Of a DNA stretch of 64,000 nucleotides, positions 37,794-47,795 are shown one piece after another. Within the stretch, counting starts at the first letter, position 1, and each line of letters starts with the position of its first letter. The stretch lies in contig CBDEFQ010000006.1 of assembly GCA_965237485.1 (NCBI GenBank), positions 744,001 through 808,000 on the forward strand, given 5' to 3'. Both the position numbers and the translations under genes were made by a program. The notes under the pieces are model-generated. The model did no database searches. It saw only the letters and a list, made by a program, of their open reading frames with translations, and was not told the DNA's origin. Origin of the DNA: JAAELZ01 sp965237485. Its GTDB lineage: Bacteria > Pseudomonadota > Gammaproteobacteria > Arenicellales > Poriferihabitantaceae.

Positions 37794-39183
37794 CTAAACG
37801 GGTATCATTGTGCGCAGCAAACCATCCAAACCAAAAAGCGCGGTGTGCGGGCAAGCGTTTGAGTAAGCTCCCATCATCAGATTTGAGCATTGCTTCAGTC
37901 AGTAGCCACTGATCTCCATCACCGTCTACTAAAGTTTCTTTTTGATCGTACTCTAGAAATTTTACTTGTCCCTGCTCGTAAACCCGATTCGCCCCAGATT
38001 GATCTGTTAACACTACAAATCGTCGCTCGCCAAGTTGATCATAATATATTGGATTAGTGGCTAGAAACTGTTCATGTATTGCTAATTTTTCATCATCTAT
38101 TTCGGGGAAGGTCAGTGCTAGCACCTCGTCCTTATTGTTAAGCCGTGTATCTAGTTTCGGCACATTAAACATTAAAGCATCGCTGGCAAAATACTGCTGA
38201 TAAGCCACGCCTTCGGCATAATTACGCCTATGCCCAGTATCCAGCGACAAAACCGTTGTCTGCGGGTGACGGTGCCGCCATTCTCCCCAAGTGGTGGTCA
38301 CCACATAACTGCGTTGCAGGCGAATGCCTTTCCCCACCAAAGGCCCAACCACCGGCTCACCGCGTGTTGTACTCCAAAGTGATTGGCTTGCTTTGTCGTA
38401 CATTAATTTATTCGAGCGATATAAAAATCCACTCGTCCCAATTTCGTGATTACTGCCTTGAAACTCAGTTTCGTAAAGGATCACCGCACCGCATAATGTG
38501 CAGTAAACGCCCGCAAATTGTGTTCCGCCAACTTCATCAACAAACATTTCATGCCAGGCTAAAATTCGTTTTGGATATGCACGCACATCTCCATTTATCG
38601 CAATTCCAAACACTACGTCGCTATCGCTCAGGTACTCCGCTTGGTCGGTAGATATCATTTTTGGTTGCCTCAGTGGAGGAATACCGTCTTGTTTTACGCC
38701 GCCCCAACGCACTTCATCCAAGCGAATTGAGTCTGCGCGCTCGTCAGAGAAATATTGCGCAAACCGGTGATCGATGTATTGATACAAATTCGACTTAAAT
38801 TTCGCGTAATGAGGGTGTCTAGCTTCATCTTGATTCCACATCCACGCATACCACGCATTCATATCTTCACCAAACTGTTGGCCTGTTTTATTTTGCATTA
38901 AGGCAATTAGGCCAGTGCGCATTTGCGCATCCCACGCCAATGTCAAAACATCTAATGCCATCGCTAAGTAGGATGGTTGCCAATGCTCTTCGAGCAAAGC
39001 TAAACTTTGGGAAACATTCTTATCGGACGATACGACTAAAGCGATGAACTCGTCTTGCGCCGCGTATTCCTGCTGGGCATTGGCATCAGAGGCGTATACT
39101 AGGCAAGCTACTAATAAGCCAATATACACAGCCATGGCCATCGCGGCGTGTTTTAGATTGCATGAGCTGGAGGCAAAATACAT
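37786..39183 (-). CDS. DUF3179 secreted protein
   Basis: This 465-residue protein has a signal peptide ending near ASDANA-QQEYA. The central part has VFGIAINGDVRAYPKRILAW, FAGVYCTLCGAVILYETE and GTSGFLYRSNKLMYD. These are hallmarks of DUF3179, a widespread periplasmic family of unknown function with a conserved Cys-x-x-Cys (YCTLCG). It may be metal- or redox-linked, but that is not established. Confidence 0.85.
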   Translation of the reverse strand: MYFASSSCNLKHAAMAMAVYIGLLVACLVYASDANAQQEYAAQDEFIALVVSSDKNVSQSLALLEEHWQPSYLAMALDVLTLAWDAQMRTGLIALMQNKTGQQFGEDMNAWYAWMWNQDEARHPHYAKFKSNLYQYIDHRFAQYFSDERADSIRLDEVRWGGVKQDGIPPLRQPKMISTDQAEYLSDSDVVFGIAINGDVRAYPKRILAWHEMFVDEVGGTQFAGVYCTLCGAVILYETEFQGSNHEIGTSGFLYRSNKLMYDKASQSLWSTTRGEPVVGPLVGKGIRLQRSYVVTTTWGEWRHRHPQTTVLSLDTGHRRNYAEGVAYQQYFASDALMFNVPKLDTRLNNKDEVLALTFPEIDDEKLAIHEQFLATNPIYYDQLGERRFVVLTDQSGANRVYEQGQVKFLEYDQKETLVDGDGDQWLLTEAMLKSDDGSLLKRLPAHRAFWFGWFAAHNDTRLVK

Positions 39184-39349
39184 AGTTATAGGGGCATTAA
39201 GAAGGCACCTCTAGGAAATTAATTTCTGACTTTAGTTCCCAAATACGTTCAAACCACTCAAGCGTTGCGTGAATTTTTTGTAATTCTCGGATTCAGGACA
39301 GCAAGAAATATTGGTATGATCGCTGTTCCTTTATTGACTATATAACACC

Positions 39350-39730
39350 ATGAACAACGACTTATTTGAAACTGGCCTTAAGCAACGCAAAGCCACATTG
39401 GGCAGCGAGTATGTAGAAAAAAACCTAGCTGCGGCTGATGACTTTACCCGCCCCTTTCAAGAAGCAATGACAGCATGGTGTTGGGGCTTTGGGTGGGGCG
39501 ATGACACCATAGATGCCAAAACCAGATCGATGATGAATTTGAGCATGATAGGCGCATTAGGCAAGATGCATGAATGGGAAATTCACTGCAAAGGCGCAAT
39601 CAAAAATGGTTGCAGCGTGGATGAAATTCGCGCCATCGTCCATGTCGTCGGCATTTATTGCGGGGTACCCCAAGCAATTCAATGCTTCAACGTGGCGCGC
39701 AAGGTGCTGGAAGAAGAAGGTTTGCTGTAG
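39350..39730 (+). CDS. Carboxymuconolactone decarboxylase-like protein
   Basis: This 126-residue all-helical protein belongs to the CMD/AhpD fold, with TRSMMNLSMIGALGKMHEWE and later GCSVDEIRAIVHVVGIYCG matching gamma-carboxymuconolactone decarboxylase-type proteins. No CxxC peroxidase pair is present, so decarboxylase/lactonase-like or unknown chemistry is more likely than AhpD function. The 293 bases after it (39731-40023) show no gene. Confidence 0.83.
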   Translation: MNNDLFETGLKQRKATLGSEYVEKNLAAADDFTRPFQEAMTAWCWGFGWGDDTIDAKTRSMMNLSMIGALGKMHEWEIHCKGAIKNGCSVDEIRAIVHVVGIYCGVPQAIQCFNVARKVLEEEGLL

Positions 39731-40023
39731 CCTAAGCTTTAGGTAACGTTTCTCAAGATTAGAAAACTCATCTTGGAATCTTCTCAACCACCCACCCTTC
39801 GATTGAATCACAATTGATCAAAAATAGCCTTGCCTTGCTTCACTTATGTTATTAACAGGAGATTAAGATATTAATATACTATGGGGTGCTGTCAATTAGA
39901 TACACTATAGAATTTAACACTACGAGAAACTTGATGAATTGGATTTCGTACGAGACTGTTTTGACTAACCCGTTCAGCGTGCAATTATTGATTTCAATTT
40001 CAAAGTAGAACCGCTAACAGCTT

Positions 40024-40755
40024 ATGTCTGACATCATCACCGCCTTTTCACAAGCGTGGCAGCTCATCTTAAGCTTAGACTCAGGGTTTGTTGAGATCGT
40101 GGCTCTGTCGTTAAAAGTAAGCTCGTTATCCGTTCTAATCGCAACCGCAATAGGCCTCCCTCTTGGCGCCATATTAGCGCTATACCTATTCCCGGGGCGC
40201 AGCCTATTATTAATTTTAGTCAACACCTTGATGGGGTTTCCACCAGTTGTGGTCGGGTTATTCTTATACCTATTGTTATCTCGTTCTGGGCCATTTGGTG
40301 TATTTGAACTGTTATTCACACCTACAGCCATGATCGTCGCCCAAGTCATATTAGTGACACCTATTATTGCTGCCTTATCTCGTCAAACAATCCAAGACAC
40401 ATGGGCTCGCTACCGGGAGCAGTTGACCTCCCTAGGAAGTAGTTCGGCGCGCGCTATACCCACTCTAATTTGGGATACTAGAGGTGCCCTAATTACCGCA
40501 ATTTTAGCCGGGTTTGGGCGCGCCAGTGGGGAGGTGGGAGCGGTGATGATCGTGGGCGGCAATATTGACCATGTGACACGCGTAATGACAACCGCAATCA
40601 CTTTGGAAGTGAGCAAAGGCGACCTAGCCCTTGCACTTGGCTTGGGCCTAGTGCTTATTTCAATCGCACTGCTCATTAATTTACTGAGCTTCATGGTACA
40701 AAACAAGCTACTCAGCTGGCCCTATTTGGGCACGCAAAGCGACAATAAAATCTAA
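40024..40755 (+). CDS. tupB: TupB-like tungstate ABC permease
   Basis: This 243-residue membrane permease has about six helices and the cytoplasmic coupling segment GFGRASGEVGAVMIVGGNI, typical of TupB/ModB-type oxyanion transporters. SSARAIPTLIWDTRGALITA precedes it. It is followed one base later by the ATPase gene. The binding protein gene tupA, normally just upstream, is absent. The 293 bases upstream hold no convincing remnant, so the transporter may be orphaned or use a remote binding protein. Confidence 0.82.
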   Translation: MSDIITAFSQAWQLILSLDSGFVEIVALSLKVSSLSVLIATAIGLPLGAILALYLFPGRSLLLILVNTLMGFPPVVVGLFLYLLLSRSGPFGVFELLFTPTAMIVAQVILVTPIIAALSRQTIQDTWARYREQLTSLGSSSARAIPTLIWDTRGALITAILAGFGRASGEVGAVMIVGGNIDHVTRVMTTAITLEVSKGDLALALGLGLVLISIALLINLLSFMVQNKLLSWPYLGTQSDNKI

Positions 40756-40756
40756 C

Positions 40757-41479
40757 ATGTTCCCGTTAAAATTCAGCCATGTGTTCTATGCGCCGAAGGA
40801 AGGTGAGGACAACCTCATAAAGGATATTGACATACAAATAGAGCAACCCGGAACCTTGGTTGTTCTCGGGCCAAATGGGGCGGGGAAAAGCCTATTTTTA
40901 AGGTTGGCTCACCAGCTATTACAACCCAGTAAGGGTGTCATTAGTTGGGGAAACGAGAACCAAACAATCGAAGTAAGAGCCAAACAGTCGATGGTGTTTC
41001 AACAACCCGTCATGCTCAATCGATCAGTATTCGCCAATTTAAGTTACGCCTTGCAGCTCAAAAGCAGAGCGCCTGCTAAAGCGCATAAGCAAATCATTTA
41101 TGACACGCTAGCGAATCTGGGCTTAGCGAAGTTGGCAAACTCAAATGCTAACTCCTTATCATTAGGCGAGCAGCAAATATTGGCTATCGCACGCGCCATC
41201 ATTACCAAGCCGAAGGTGCTTTTTTTGGACGAACCAACAGCAAGTTTAGACCCTTCGGCCACCTATCAAATAGAGCAACTGCTAGCGAACATCGCCGAAT
41301 CAAACACAAAATTAATCATGGCCACGCACGATCTAATGCAAGCAAAACGCCTTGCAAACGACATCTTGTTTATTCATCAAGGTAGCGTATTGGAATATTC
41401 AGATGCCAAATCATTTTTTAAGCAGCCAGTGTCTGCTGTTTGCGCTCAGTTCGTGGCAGGTGAACTATTGTGGAGTTAA
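40757..41479 (+). CDS. tupC: TupC-like tungstate ABC ATPase
   Basis: This 240-residue ATPase has Walker A GPNGAGKSLF, Q-loop MVFQQPVMLNRSV, signature LSLGEQQILAIAR and Walker B LFLDEPTASLD, then the H-loop MATHDLMQA. The signature has LSLGEQQ in place of LSGGEQQ, as in several TupC proteins. It is probably co-translated with tupB. It would power tungstate, or possibly molybdate, uptake. Confidence 0.85.
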   Translation: MFPLKFSHVFYAPKEGEDNLIKDIDIQIEQPGTLVVLGPNGAGKSLFLRLAHQLLQPSKGVISWGNENQTIEVRAKQSMVFQQPVMLNRSVFANLSYALQLKSRAPAKAHKQIIYDTLANLGLAKLANSNANSLSLGEQQILAIARAIITKPKVLFLDEPTASLDPSATYQIEQLLANIAESNTKLIMATHDLMQAKRLANDILFIHQGSVLEYSDAKSFFKQPVSAVCAQFVAGELLWS

Positions 41480-41496
41480 CTCGTAAAGTGCCTGGT

Positions 41497-43414
41497 TTAG
41501 CTATCCGGTTTAACTTCCATTGCTACCTCAACCACTTGTTTGCGGTTTTGAACGTCAATTTCCATACTAACCGGTTTTAGTATATTGCCCGGTTTCGATA
41601 GTTGTAGGCGATGTATTCCTGGACCCATATTAGAAAAGTAAATCAGCCCCCCCTGATCTTCCATAGAAACCTTGCCTTTTGAACGCACAGTTTGGCTCTT
41701 AACACCATCACGTTGCGTAGACCAAGTTAATCTTGCATCTACCCCGCCAAGCGGCCGATTTTGTTCATCTTTGACCATTACACTTAAAACTGTAGTCGCC
41801 GCGGTCAACAAGTGCCTTTAAATTAGTTTTACTTTCGCCGTTTGACAAAGAAATCCCCGAAAAAGTGTATCTAGGGTCACTGTTATTAAGGATACGTATG
41901 GTCGGCTGTTCGCCGGTAGCCGACACATTGCCGAAGAAAACATAACCAGAGTCATTGGTGGTGCCTCTGCCGGCTGAACTTGAGCCGTTATATACCGTAA
42001 AATCTTCATTGACCACCGAAAAACCTTCAGCAGTCACCACTTGCAAGCCTAATGAACCTTTGCCAGCCCGCTCAAGTGTAATTTGAATATCAGGCATACC
42101 CGAAAACACTTCGACCACTCCTATGCTGGACTTATCAAAGGAATAGTCACTACTTGTGGTAACGCTAAGTTGGTAATCTACAGCTGGTTTTACATTCTCG
42201 ATAACAAACACCCCATCTTGATTACTAATTCCATTATTTGCATAGCTGGACTTCACTGTAGATGAGGAAAGACGTACCCTTTGTCCTCGTACCAATGCAC
42301 CTGAACTATCATTAATCACACCGCTCACCTCTACGCCGCTGACTTTTTCCATGGCCGTATCTGGCAATTTGTTTTCATCACTGAATATCTGCTTACCAGT
42401 CACCCTTGCGCGGGCAGGCGCATAATTTTCCTTTTTGAAGTATAAATAGTAGGTCGAATTAGCGTTTGCATTGACTGGCAATAAATATTGACCGCCTTGA
42501 TCTGTCGTAACGCGCGTATTTTGGTTAGGAATTGCACTCACTTCAACGTCTTCAAGAGGTACCCCAGAGTTATCCACTACACGCCCTGAGACTTGCCCAT
42601 TACTAGTTGATAGCAACTTAAAATCCGCTGAACTTAAAGGCGCGCGCGGCCTTTGACACACACGCACGTAACCCTGACTTCCTGCAGTGCATATATTGTA
42701 TTCGCCTTCCACCAAATTCGGAAAGATGTAAAAACCTTGCGCATTTGTCTGGCTGCTTTTTTGCTGATTTCCAAAGCGATGTTTATCTTCCTCGGAAGCA
42801 TTTACAAGTTGTAGAGTGACAGGCATTGACTTAACTGCATTCCCAGTGCTGGTGATAACATGTCCACTAATCAGAATATCTGTAACTATCTCTTCTGGGG
42901 TTACGTCCTCTGTCGCATCAATTTCAGGCTGCTCATCAGTTGAAGTTTCACTTTTTTCCAGCTTGGGTTTGCTTATCGCTTTCGCCTGTATTACTGAGCC
43001 CACATCAAGTGCAAAATCACCTTTAGACTGCGATATTTCTGCTCTGTTTTCTTCAGCATTAACCACTTCTTCGTTTCGATTCAAATCTTCATCTTCCGGG
43101 TAAAATAAACTCGTAGAAGTTGCAATAGTGCTGGTTGCGGAAAATGAATTTGAATCAGCAAATAGTTTTGAATTGTTACTTAAGCCAAAAGAACTACTAG
43201 TACCTAAACTTGAACCTTGTGAACGTAAATCCGTTAGTTCCCAATCATTGGCATTTTCGATGCTGTCGGTTTGCTCACTGTTAAGTGGGTTTTCGAGCGC
43301 AACTTGTAAGCCCTCTGTTCGTTGTCGATCCTGCTCGCCAAAATCTAAGCCTGATACCACAACGAAACCGACGACAAGCAATGCCGCAACCAAAGCTAAT
43401 TGTTTTGCTATCAA
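41497..43414 (-). pseudogene. Carboxypeptidase-regulatory-like repeat protein, frameshifted
   Basis: A 549-residue frame (43414-41765) starts with one membrane anchor (about residues 5-21) and a Ser/Glu-rich spacer. Several beta-sandwich repeats of the carboxypeptidase-regulatory-like type follow: ISGHVITSTGNAV, VSGRVVDNSGVPLEDVEV and VSGVINDSSGALVRGQRV. The last repeat continues in another frame, 41811-41497 (VLSVMVKDEQNRPLGGVDAR). One base has been lost or gained near 41790-41815. Such proteins sit at the periplasm or surface. The function is unknown. Confidence 0.75.
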
Positions 43415-43645
43415 AGTATCATTTATCGAATCGAAGTAGGCGGCGAAATTAGCACATGAAGCTGAAAGAAGTGTGAACTTTGTCCTTAAAATAAGTGACT
43501 AATTCCCTATCTACTACCACGTCACATGTGATTAGCCATAATATAGCGCCATTTCAAACCAAGCTCACCCTAATACGGTGTAGAATTGGTATGACATCGA
43601 ATCGCCCTTTGCGCCCTTATTTAAACACTTAAGTTTGTAGTTCCT

Positions 43646-46330
43646 ATGTCTTCGAATACGCATCATCGTCAAAAAGAAAAAGATACTGATCCTCTGGAAA
43701 CCTCAGAATGGCTGGATGCTTTAGTTGCGGTCGTCGAAACGCAAGGGCACACACGTGCGCATTTTATTATTGAAGCGCTTATTGATAAGGCCCGCCGCTC
43801 CGGAGCCCACATTCCTTACGAACCCAACACCGCTTACATCAACACTATACCGGTTCACGCTGAGCAGCCGTCCCCAGGAGACGCGGCTATTGAGCATCGA
43901 ATTCGCGCTCTAATTCGATGGAACGCCCTGGTTATGGTAGTTCGCGCTAATCGTAAGTCTTCGGAATTAGGCGGTCACATCGCCAGTTTTGCTTCCGCGG
44001 CGACACTATACGATGTTGGTTTTAACCACTTTTGGCGCGGCGAAACCAAAACGCAGCGTGCGGATATGCTATTTGTTCAAGGCCATTGCGCCCCCGGGCT
44101 CTACGCCCGCGCATTAGTAGAAGGCCAAATAAGCGAAGATATGGCCGATCGATTTCGCCAGGAAGTAGAAAGTGAAGGCCTATCCTCCTATCCACATCCA
44201 TGGTTGATGCCCGATTTTTGGCAATTCCCAACAGTATCGATGGGACTTGGTCCAATTCAAGCTATCTACCAAGCACGGTTTATGAAGTACATGCAAAACC
44301 GTGAAATAGTTGAACAATCAAACCGCAAAGTATGGTGCTTTTGTGGTGACGGTGAAATGGATGAACCAGAATCAAAAGGTGCACTATCCGTTGCGGGCAG
44401 GGAAAACCTAGATAACCTTATCTTCGTTGTAAACTGTAATTTACAACGCTTAGATGGCCCTGTACGTGGCAATGGAAAGATTATTCAAGAATTAGAAAGT
44501 GATTTTCGTGGCGCTGGGTGGAATGTTATTAAGGTAATTTGGGGCGCCTATTGGGATCCACTACTCGCTAAAGATCACACCGGCTTATTGCAGCAACGTA
44601 TGGAAGAAGCGGTTGACGGCGAATACCAAGCATTTAAAGCCAAGGATGGTGCCTACACCCGCGAACATTTTTTCGGTAAGTACCCTGAGCTAAAAGCGAT
44701 GGTCGCCAACATGAGTGATGAAGATATATGGCGCCTAAATCGAGGAGGGCATGACCCGCATAAAATATATGCAGCCTATTTCGAGGCGATGAATCACACT
44801 GGACAACCTACCGTAATCCTAGCCAAAACGGTAAAAGGCTATGGTATGGGCGAAGCGGGTGAAGGCCAAAACATTACCCACCAGCAAAAAAAGTTAGCCG
44901 AGGATGAGTTGCTTGAATTTAGGGACCGTTTTCATATTCCATTGAATGACGAAGAAGTTGCAGAAGCCAAATATTACGTTCCTGAAGCAGAATCTGAAGA
45001 ACGTAAATACATTAATACAAGGCGTGAAGCACTCGGCGGCGTATCGCAGTCACGGCAACGTGGTTGTAAACCTTTATTCAAAATTCCGCAACTAGATGTT
45101 TTAAAATCACAATTAGAGAGCACGGGTGAGCGCCAAATTTCCACCACCATGGCGTTCGTACGTGTCTTGTCTGCACTAATACGGGATAAAGAAATCGGCA
45201 AGTACGTAGTGCCTATCGTACCTGATGAATCTCGAACTTTTGGCATGGAAGGCATGTTTCGACAGTTAGGTATTTATTCTCCTAAGGGGCAGCTTTACAA
45301 GCCTGAAGATGCCGACCAGCTGATGTATTATCGTGAGGACAAAAAAGGTCAGGTGCTACAAGAAGGGATTAATGAAGCTGGTGCAATGTCGTCCTGGATA
45401 GCTGCCGGCACCTCTTACAGCAACCATGGCGTGCCGATGGTACCGTTTTATATTTTCTACTCCATGTTCGGCTTTCAGCGAATAGGTGATTTAGCTTGGG
45501 CGGCAGGCGACTTACGCACACGGGGCTTCTTAATGGGCGGAACGGCGGGGCGCACCACACTGGCGGGTGAAGGCTTGCAACACCAAGACGGCCATAGCCT
45601 AATATTAGCTAACACAGTTCCAAATTGTGTGTCTTACGACCCGACCTATGCTTACGAGATGGCGGTGATCATTCAAAATGGCATTGAACGCATGTTTGGC
45701 AATGACGAAAGTGTGTATTTTTATATCACCTGTATGAACGAGAATTACGCCCACCCTGCCATGCCCAAAGGGGCCGAAAAAGGTATTCTAAGCGGTATGT
45801 ACGCGCTAGATACCTTCAAAGCGAAAAAGGGCAAGCCCACTGTGCAGTTATTGGGCAGTGGAACGATTTTGAATGAAGTTAACGAGGCCGCAAAGCAACT
45901 TAGTGACGAGTACTGCATAGGCAGCACTATTTGGTCGGTTACCAGCTTTAACGAGCTCACCCGCGATGGACAAGATGTGGATCGGTATAATCGATTAAAT
46001 CCGACCAAGAAAGCCAAAATGTCTTACGTAGAAACCTGCTTAGAAAACGCCACTGGACCCGTCATTGCCGCAACAGACTATATGAAGCAATACAGCGACC
46101 AAATACGCAAGTGGGTTCCCAATCGCTACGAAGTTCTGGGCACCGATGGTTATGGTCGCAGCGACACACGCGCTAATCTACGTGCATTTTTTGAAGTCAA
46201 TACAGACCATATTGTCATCACCAGCTTAAAGGCCTTAGCGGACGATGGTTTGGTAGATGCTAAACTGATAACCGCGGCGATTAAAAAGCGCCAAATAGAC
46301 ACCACCAAACCTAACCCAGTTAGTGTATAG
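43646..46330 (+). CDS. aceE: Pyruvate dehydrogenase E1 (homodimeric AceE)
   Basis: This 894-residue thiamin diphosphate enzyme decarboxylates pyruvate in the PDH complex. The cofactor motif is CFCGDGEMDEPESKGALS...NLQRLDGPV. The C-terminal half has GRTTLAGEGLQHQDGHS. Length and sequence are of the E. coli AceE type. The gene is intact and heads the aceE-aceF-lpd operon, with 11 bases to aceF. No strong ribosome site is seen before ATG 43646. No PdhR-like regulator is adjacent. Confidence 0.96.
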   Translation: MSSNTHHRQKEKDTDPLETSEWLDALVAVVETQGHTRAHFIIEALIDKARRSGAHIPYEPNTAYINTIPVHAEQPSPGDAAIEHRIRALIRWNALVMVVRANRKSSELGGHIASFASAATLYDVGFNHFWRGETKTQRADMLFVQGHCAPGLYARALVEGQISEDMADRFRQEVESEGLSSYPHPWLMPDFWQFPTVSMGLGPIQAIYQARFMKYMQNREIVEQSNRKVWCFCGDGEMDEPESKGALSVAGRENLDNLIFVVNCNLQRLDGPVRGNGKIIQELESDFRGAGWNVIKVIWGAYWDPLLAKDHTGLLQQRMEEAVDGEYQAFKAKDGAYTREHFFGKYPELKAMVANMSDEDIWRLNRGGHDPHKIYAAYFEAMNHTGQPTVILAKTVKGYGMGEAGEGQNITHQQKKLAEDELLEFRDRFHIPLNDEEVAEAKYYVPEAESEERKYINTRREALGGVSQSRQRGCKPLFKIPQLDVLKSQLESTGERQISTTMAFVRVLSALIRDKEIGKYVVPIVPDESRTFGMEGMFRQLGIYSPKGQLYKPEDADQLMYYREDKKGQVLQEGINEAGAMSSWIAAGTSYSNHGVPMVPFYIFYSMFGFQRIGDLAWAAGDLRTRGFLMGGTAGRTTLAGEGLQHQDGHSLILANTVPNCVSYDPTYAYEMAVIIQNGIERMFGNDESVYFYITCMNENYAHPAMPKGAEKGILSGMYALDTFKAKKGKPTVQLLGSGTILNEVNEAAKQLSDEYCIGSTIWSVTSFNELTRDGQDVDRYNRLNPTKKAKMSYVETCLENATGPVIAATDYMKQYSDQIRKWVPNRYEVLGTDGYGRSDTRANLRAFFEVNTDHIVITSLKALADDGLVDAKLITAAIKKRQIDTTKPNPVSV

Positions 46331-46341
46331 GAGGTAAGACG

Positions 46342-47661
46342 ATGAGCGAAAATGTAGACATAGTCATACCCGATATAGGTGATTTTGATGCAGTTCCCGT
46401 TATTGAAATTTTGGTGAACGTTGGTGATATCGTAAACGCGGAAGACGGCTTAATTACCTTAGAAAGCGACAAAGCCACAATGGATGTACCTGCGCCATTC
46501 AGTGGCAAGATTTCTGCTATAAGCGTTAATGTTGGCGATGAGTTAAGACAAGGCGACCGCATAGGAACCATTGAGATTAGTGCTCAAAGCGACGAACCTG
46601 AGCAAGCTAAACCTACTACTAAAGATATAAAGGCCAGCGAAAGCGACTCAACGCCAATAGCCAATCCAGCAGAAAAAACGCAAGAAATGGCATTTAAACC
46701 ATCTCACCAAAAAGCGCCGCCTATCGCGCCTCCTCCAGGTCAGAGAGCGGGTATTGCTGCCGTACATGCAAGTCCAAGCGTTCGGCGTTATGCACGTGAA
46801 TTGGGCGCAGACTTAAGCCAAGTTAGAGGGTCCGGTCCCAAAGGTAGAATACTGAAGGAAGATGTTAAAACGTGGATTGGCGTTCAACTTAGCAAAGTTA
46901 ATGCACAAAGTGAAAACGGCGGCGCAGGCATTCCAGCTGTTCCCGAAATTGACTTTACTGAGTTTGGTGAAATAGAAATAGAACCTTTCTCACGCATTCA
47001 AAAGCTATCCGCCCCACATTTGCATCGCGCTTGGCTTAACGTGCCGCACGTAACGCACCATGACGAAGCTGATATCACTGAGACTGAAGCATTTCGCCAA
47101 TCGCTTAAAACAGAATACCAAGACAAAGGTACGCGCATCACTTTACTGTCTTTCATTCTAAAAGTTGTGGTCGGCAGCTTAAAGAAGTTTCCGCACTTTA
47201 ATGCGTCTTTAACCCCTGATGCAAAAAGCTACATTCTAAAAAAATATTTCAACATTGGCGTCGCAGTAGATACGCCAAATGGTTTAATGGTTCCAGTAAT
47301 TAAAGACGTTGATCGCTTGTCAATCTTAGAAATCAGCATAGCGCTCACCGATTTGAGCACTCGTGCGCGCGACGGCAAGCTTAAATCAAGCGAGCTTAAG
47401 GGCGGTTGTATGAGCATTTCTAGCTTAGGCGGCATTGGTGGCACGGCATTTACGCCAATCGTGAATGTGCCGGAAGTAGCAATACTCGGCATTACTCGCT
47501 CCAAGATGCAACCTGTTTGGAATGGAACGGAGTTTCAACCAAAGTTGATGCTGCCCTTAGATTTATCGTACGATCATCGCGCAGTCGATGGGGCTGAGGC
47601 CGCTCGATTTATGGCTCATTTAGTTAGCCTTTTTGTCGATGTCAGACGATTACTGCTATAG
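46342..47661 (+). CDS. aceF: Dihydrolipoamide acetyltransferase E2
   Basis: This 439-residue protein has a single N-terminal lipoyl domain with the lipoyl lysine in LESDKATMDVP (about residue 45). An Ala/Pro/Ser linker follows, then an E3-binding domain (ASPSVRRYARELGADLSQV) and the catalytic domain ending LPLDLSYDHRAVDGAEAARF. A strong GGAGG ribosome site precedes ATG 46342. E. coli AceF has three lipoyl domains and this protein has one. The broken lpd downstream encoded a further lipoyl domain. Confidence 0.95.
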   Translation: MSENVDIVIPDIGDFDAVPVIEILVNVGDIVNAEDGLITLESDKATMDVPAPFSGKISAISVNVGDELRQGDRIGTIEISAQSDEPEQAKPTTKDIKASESDSTPIANPAEKTQEMAFKPSHQKAPPIAPPPGQRAGIAAVHASPSVRRYARELGADLSQVRGSGPKGRILKEDVKTWIGVQLSKVNAQSENGGAGIPAVPEIDFTEFGEIEIEPFSRIQKLSAPHLHRAWLNVPHVTHHDEADITETEAFRQSLKTEYQDKGTRITLLSFILKVVVGSLKKFPHFNASLTPDAKSYILKKYFNIGVAVDTPNGLMVPVIKDVDRLSILEISIALTDLSTRARDGKLKSSELKGGCMSISSLGGIGGTAFTPIVNVPEVAILGITRSKMQPVWNGTEFQPKLMLPLDLSYDHRAVDGAEAARFMAHLVSLFVDVRRLLL

Positions 47662-47795
47662 AGGCTAATCAATGTCAGAAAAAACAACGGTTCTCGTTCC
47701 AGATATAGGTGATTTTGATGCTGTCCCGGTTATCGAAATACTGGTCAAAGTAGGTGATGAGGTAAGCATTGAAAGCCCACTGGTTACTCTAGAAA

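Noticed and set aside
42816..43439. Plus-strand frames of 95-103 codons opposite the carboxypeptidase-like repeat gene
   Set aside because: They are Ser/Ser-Leu-rich shadows of the acidic spacer on the minus strand.
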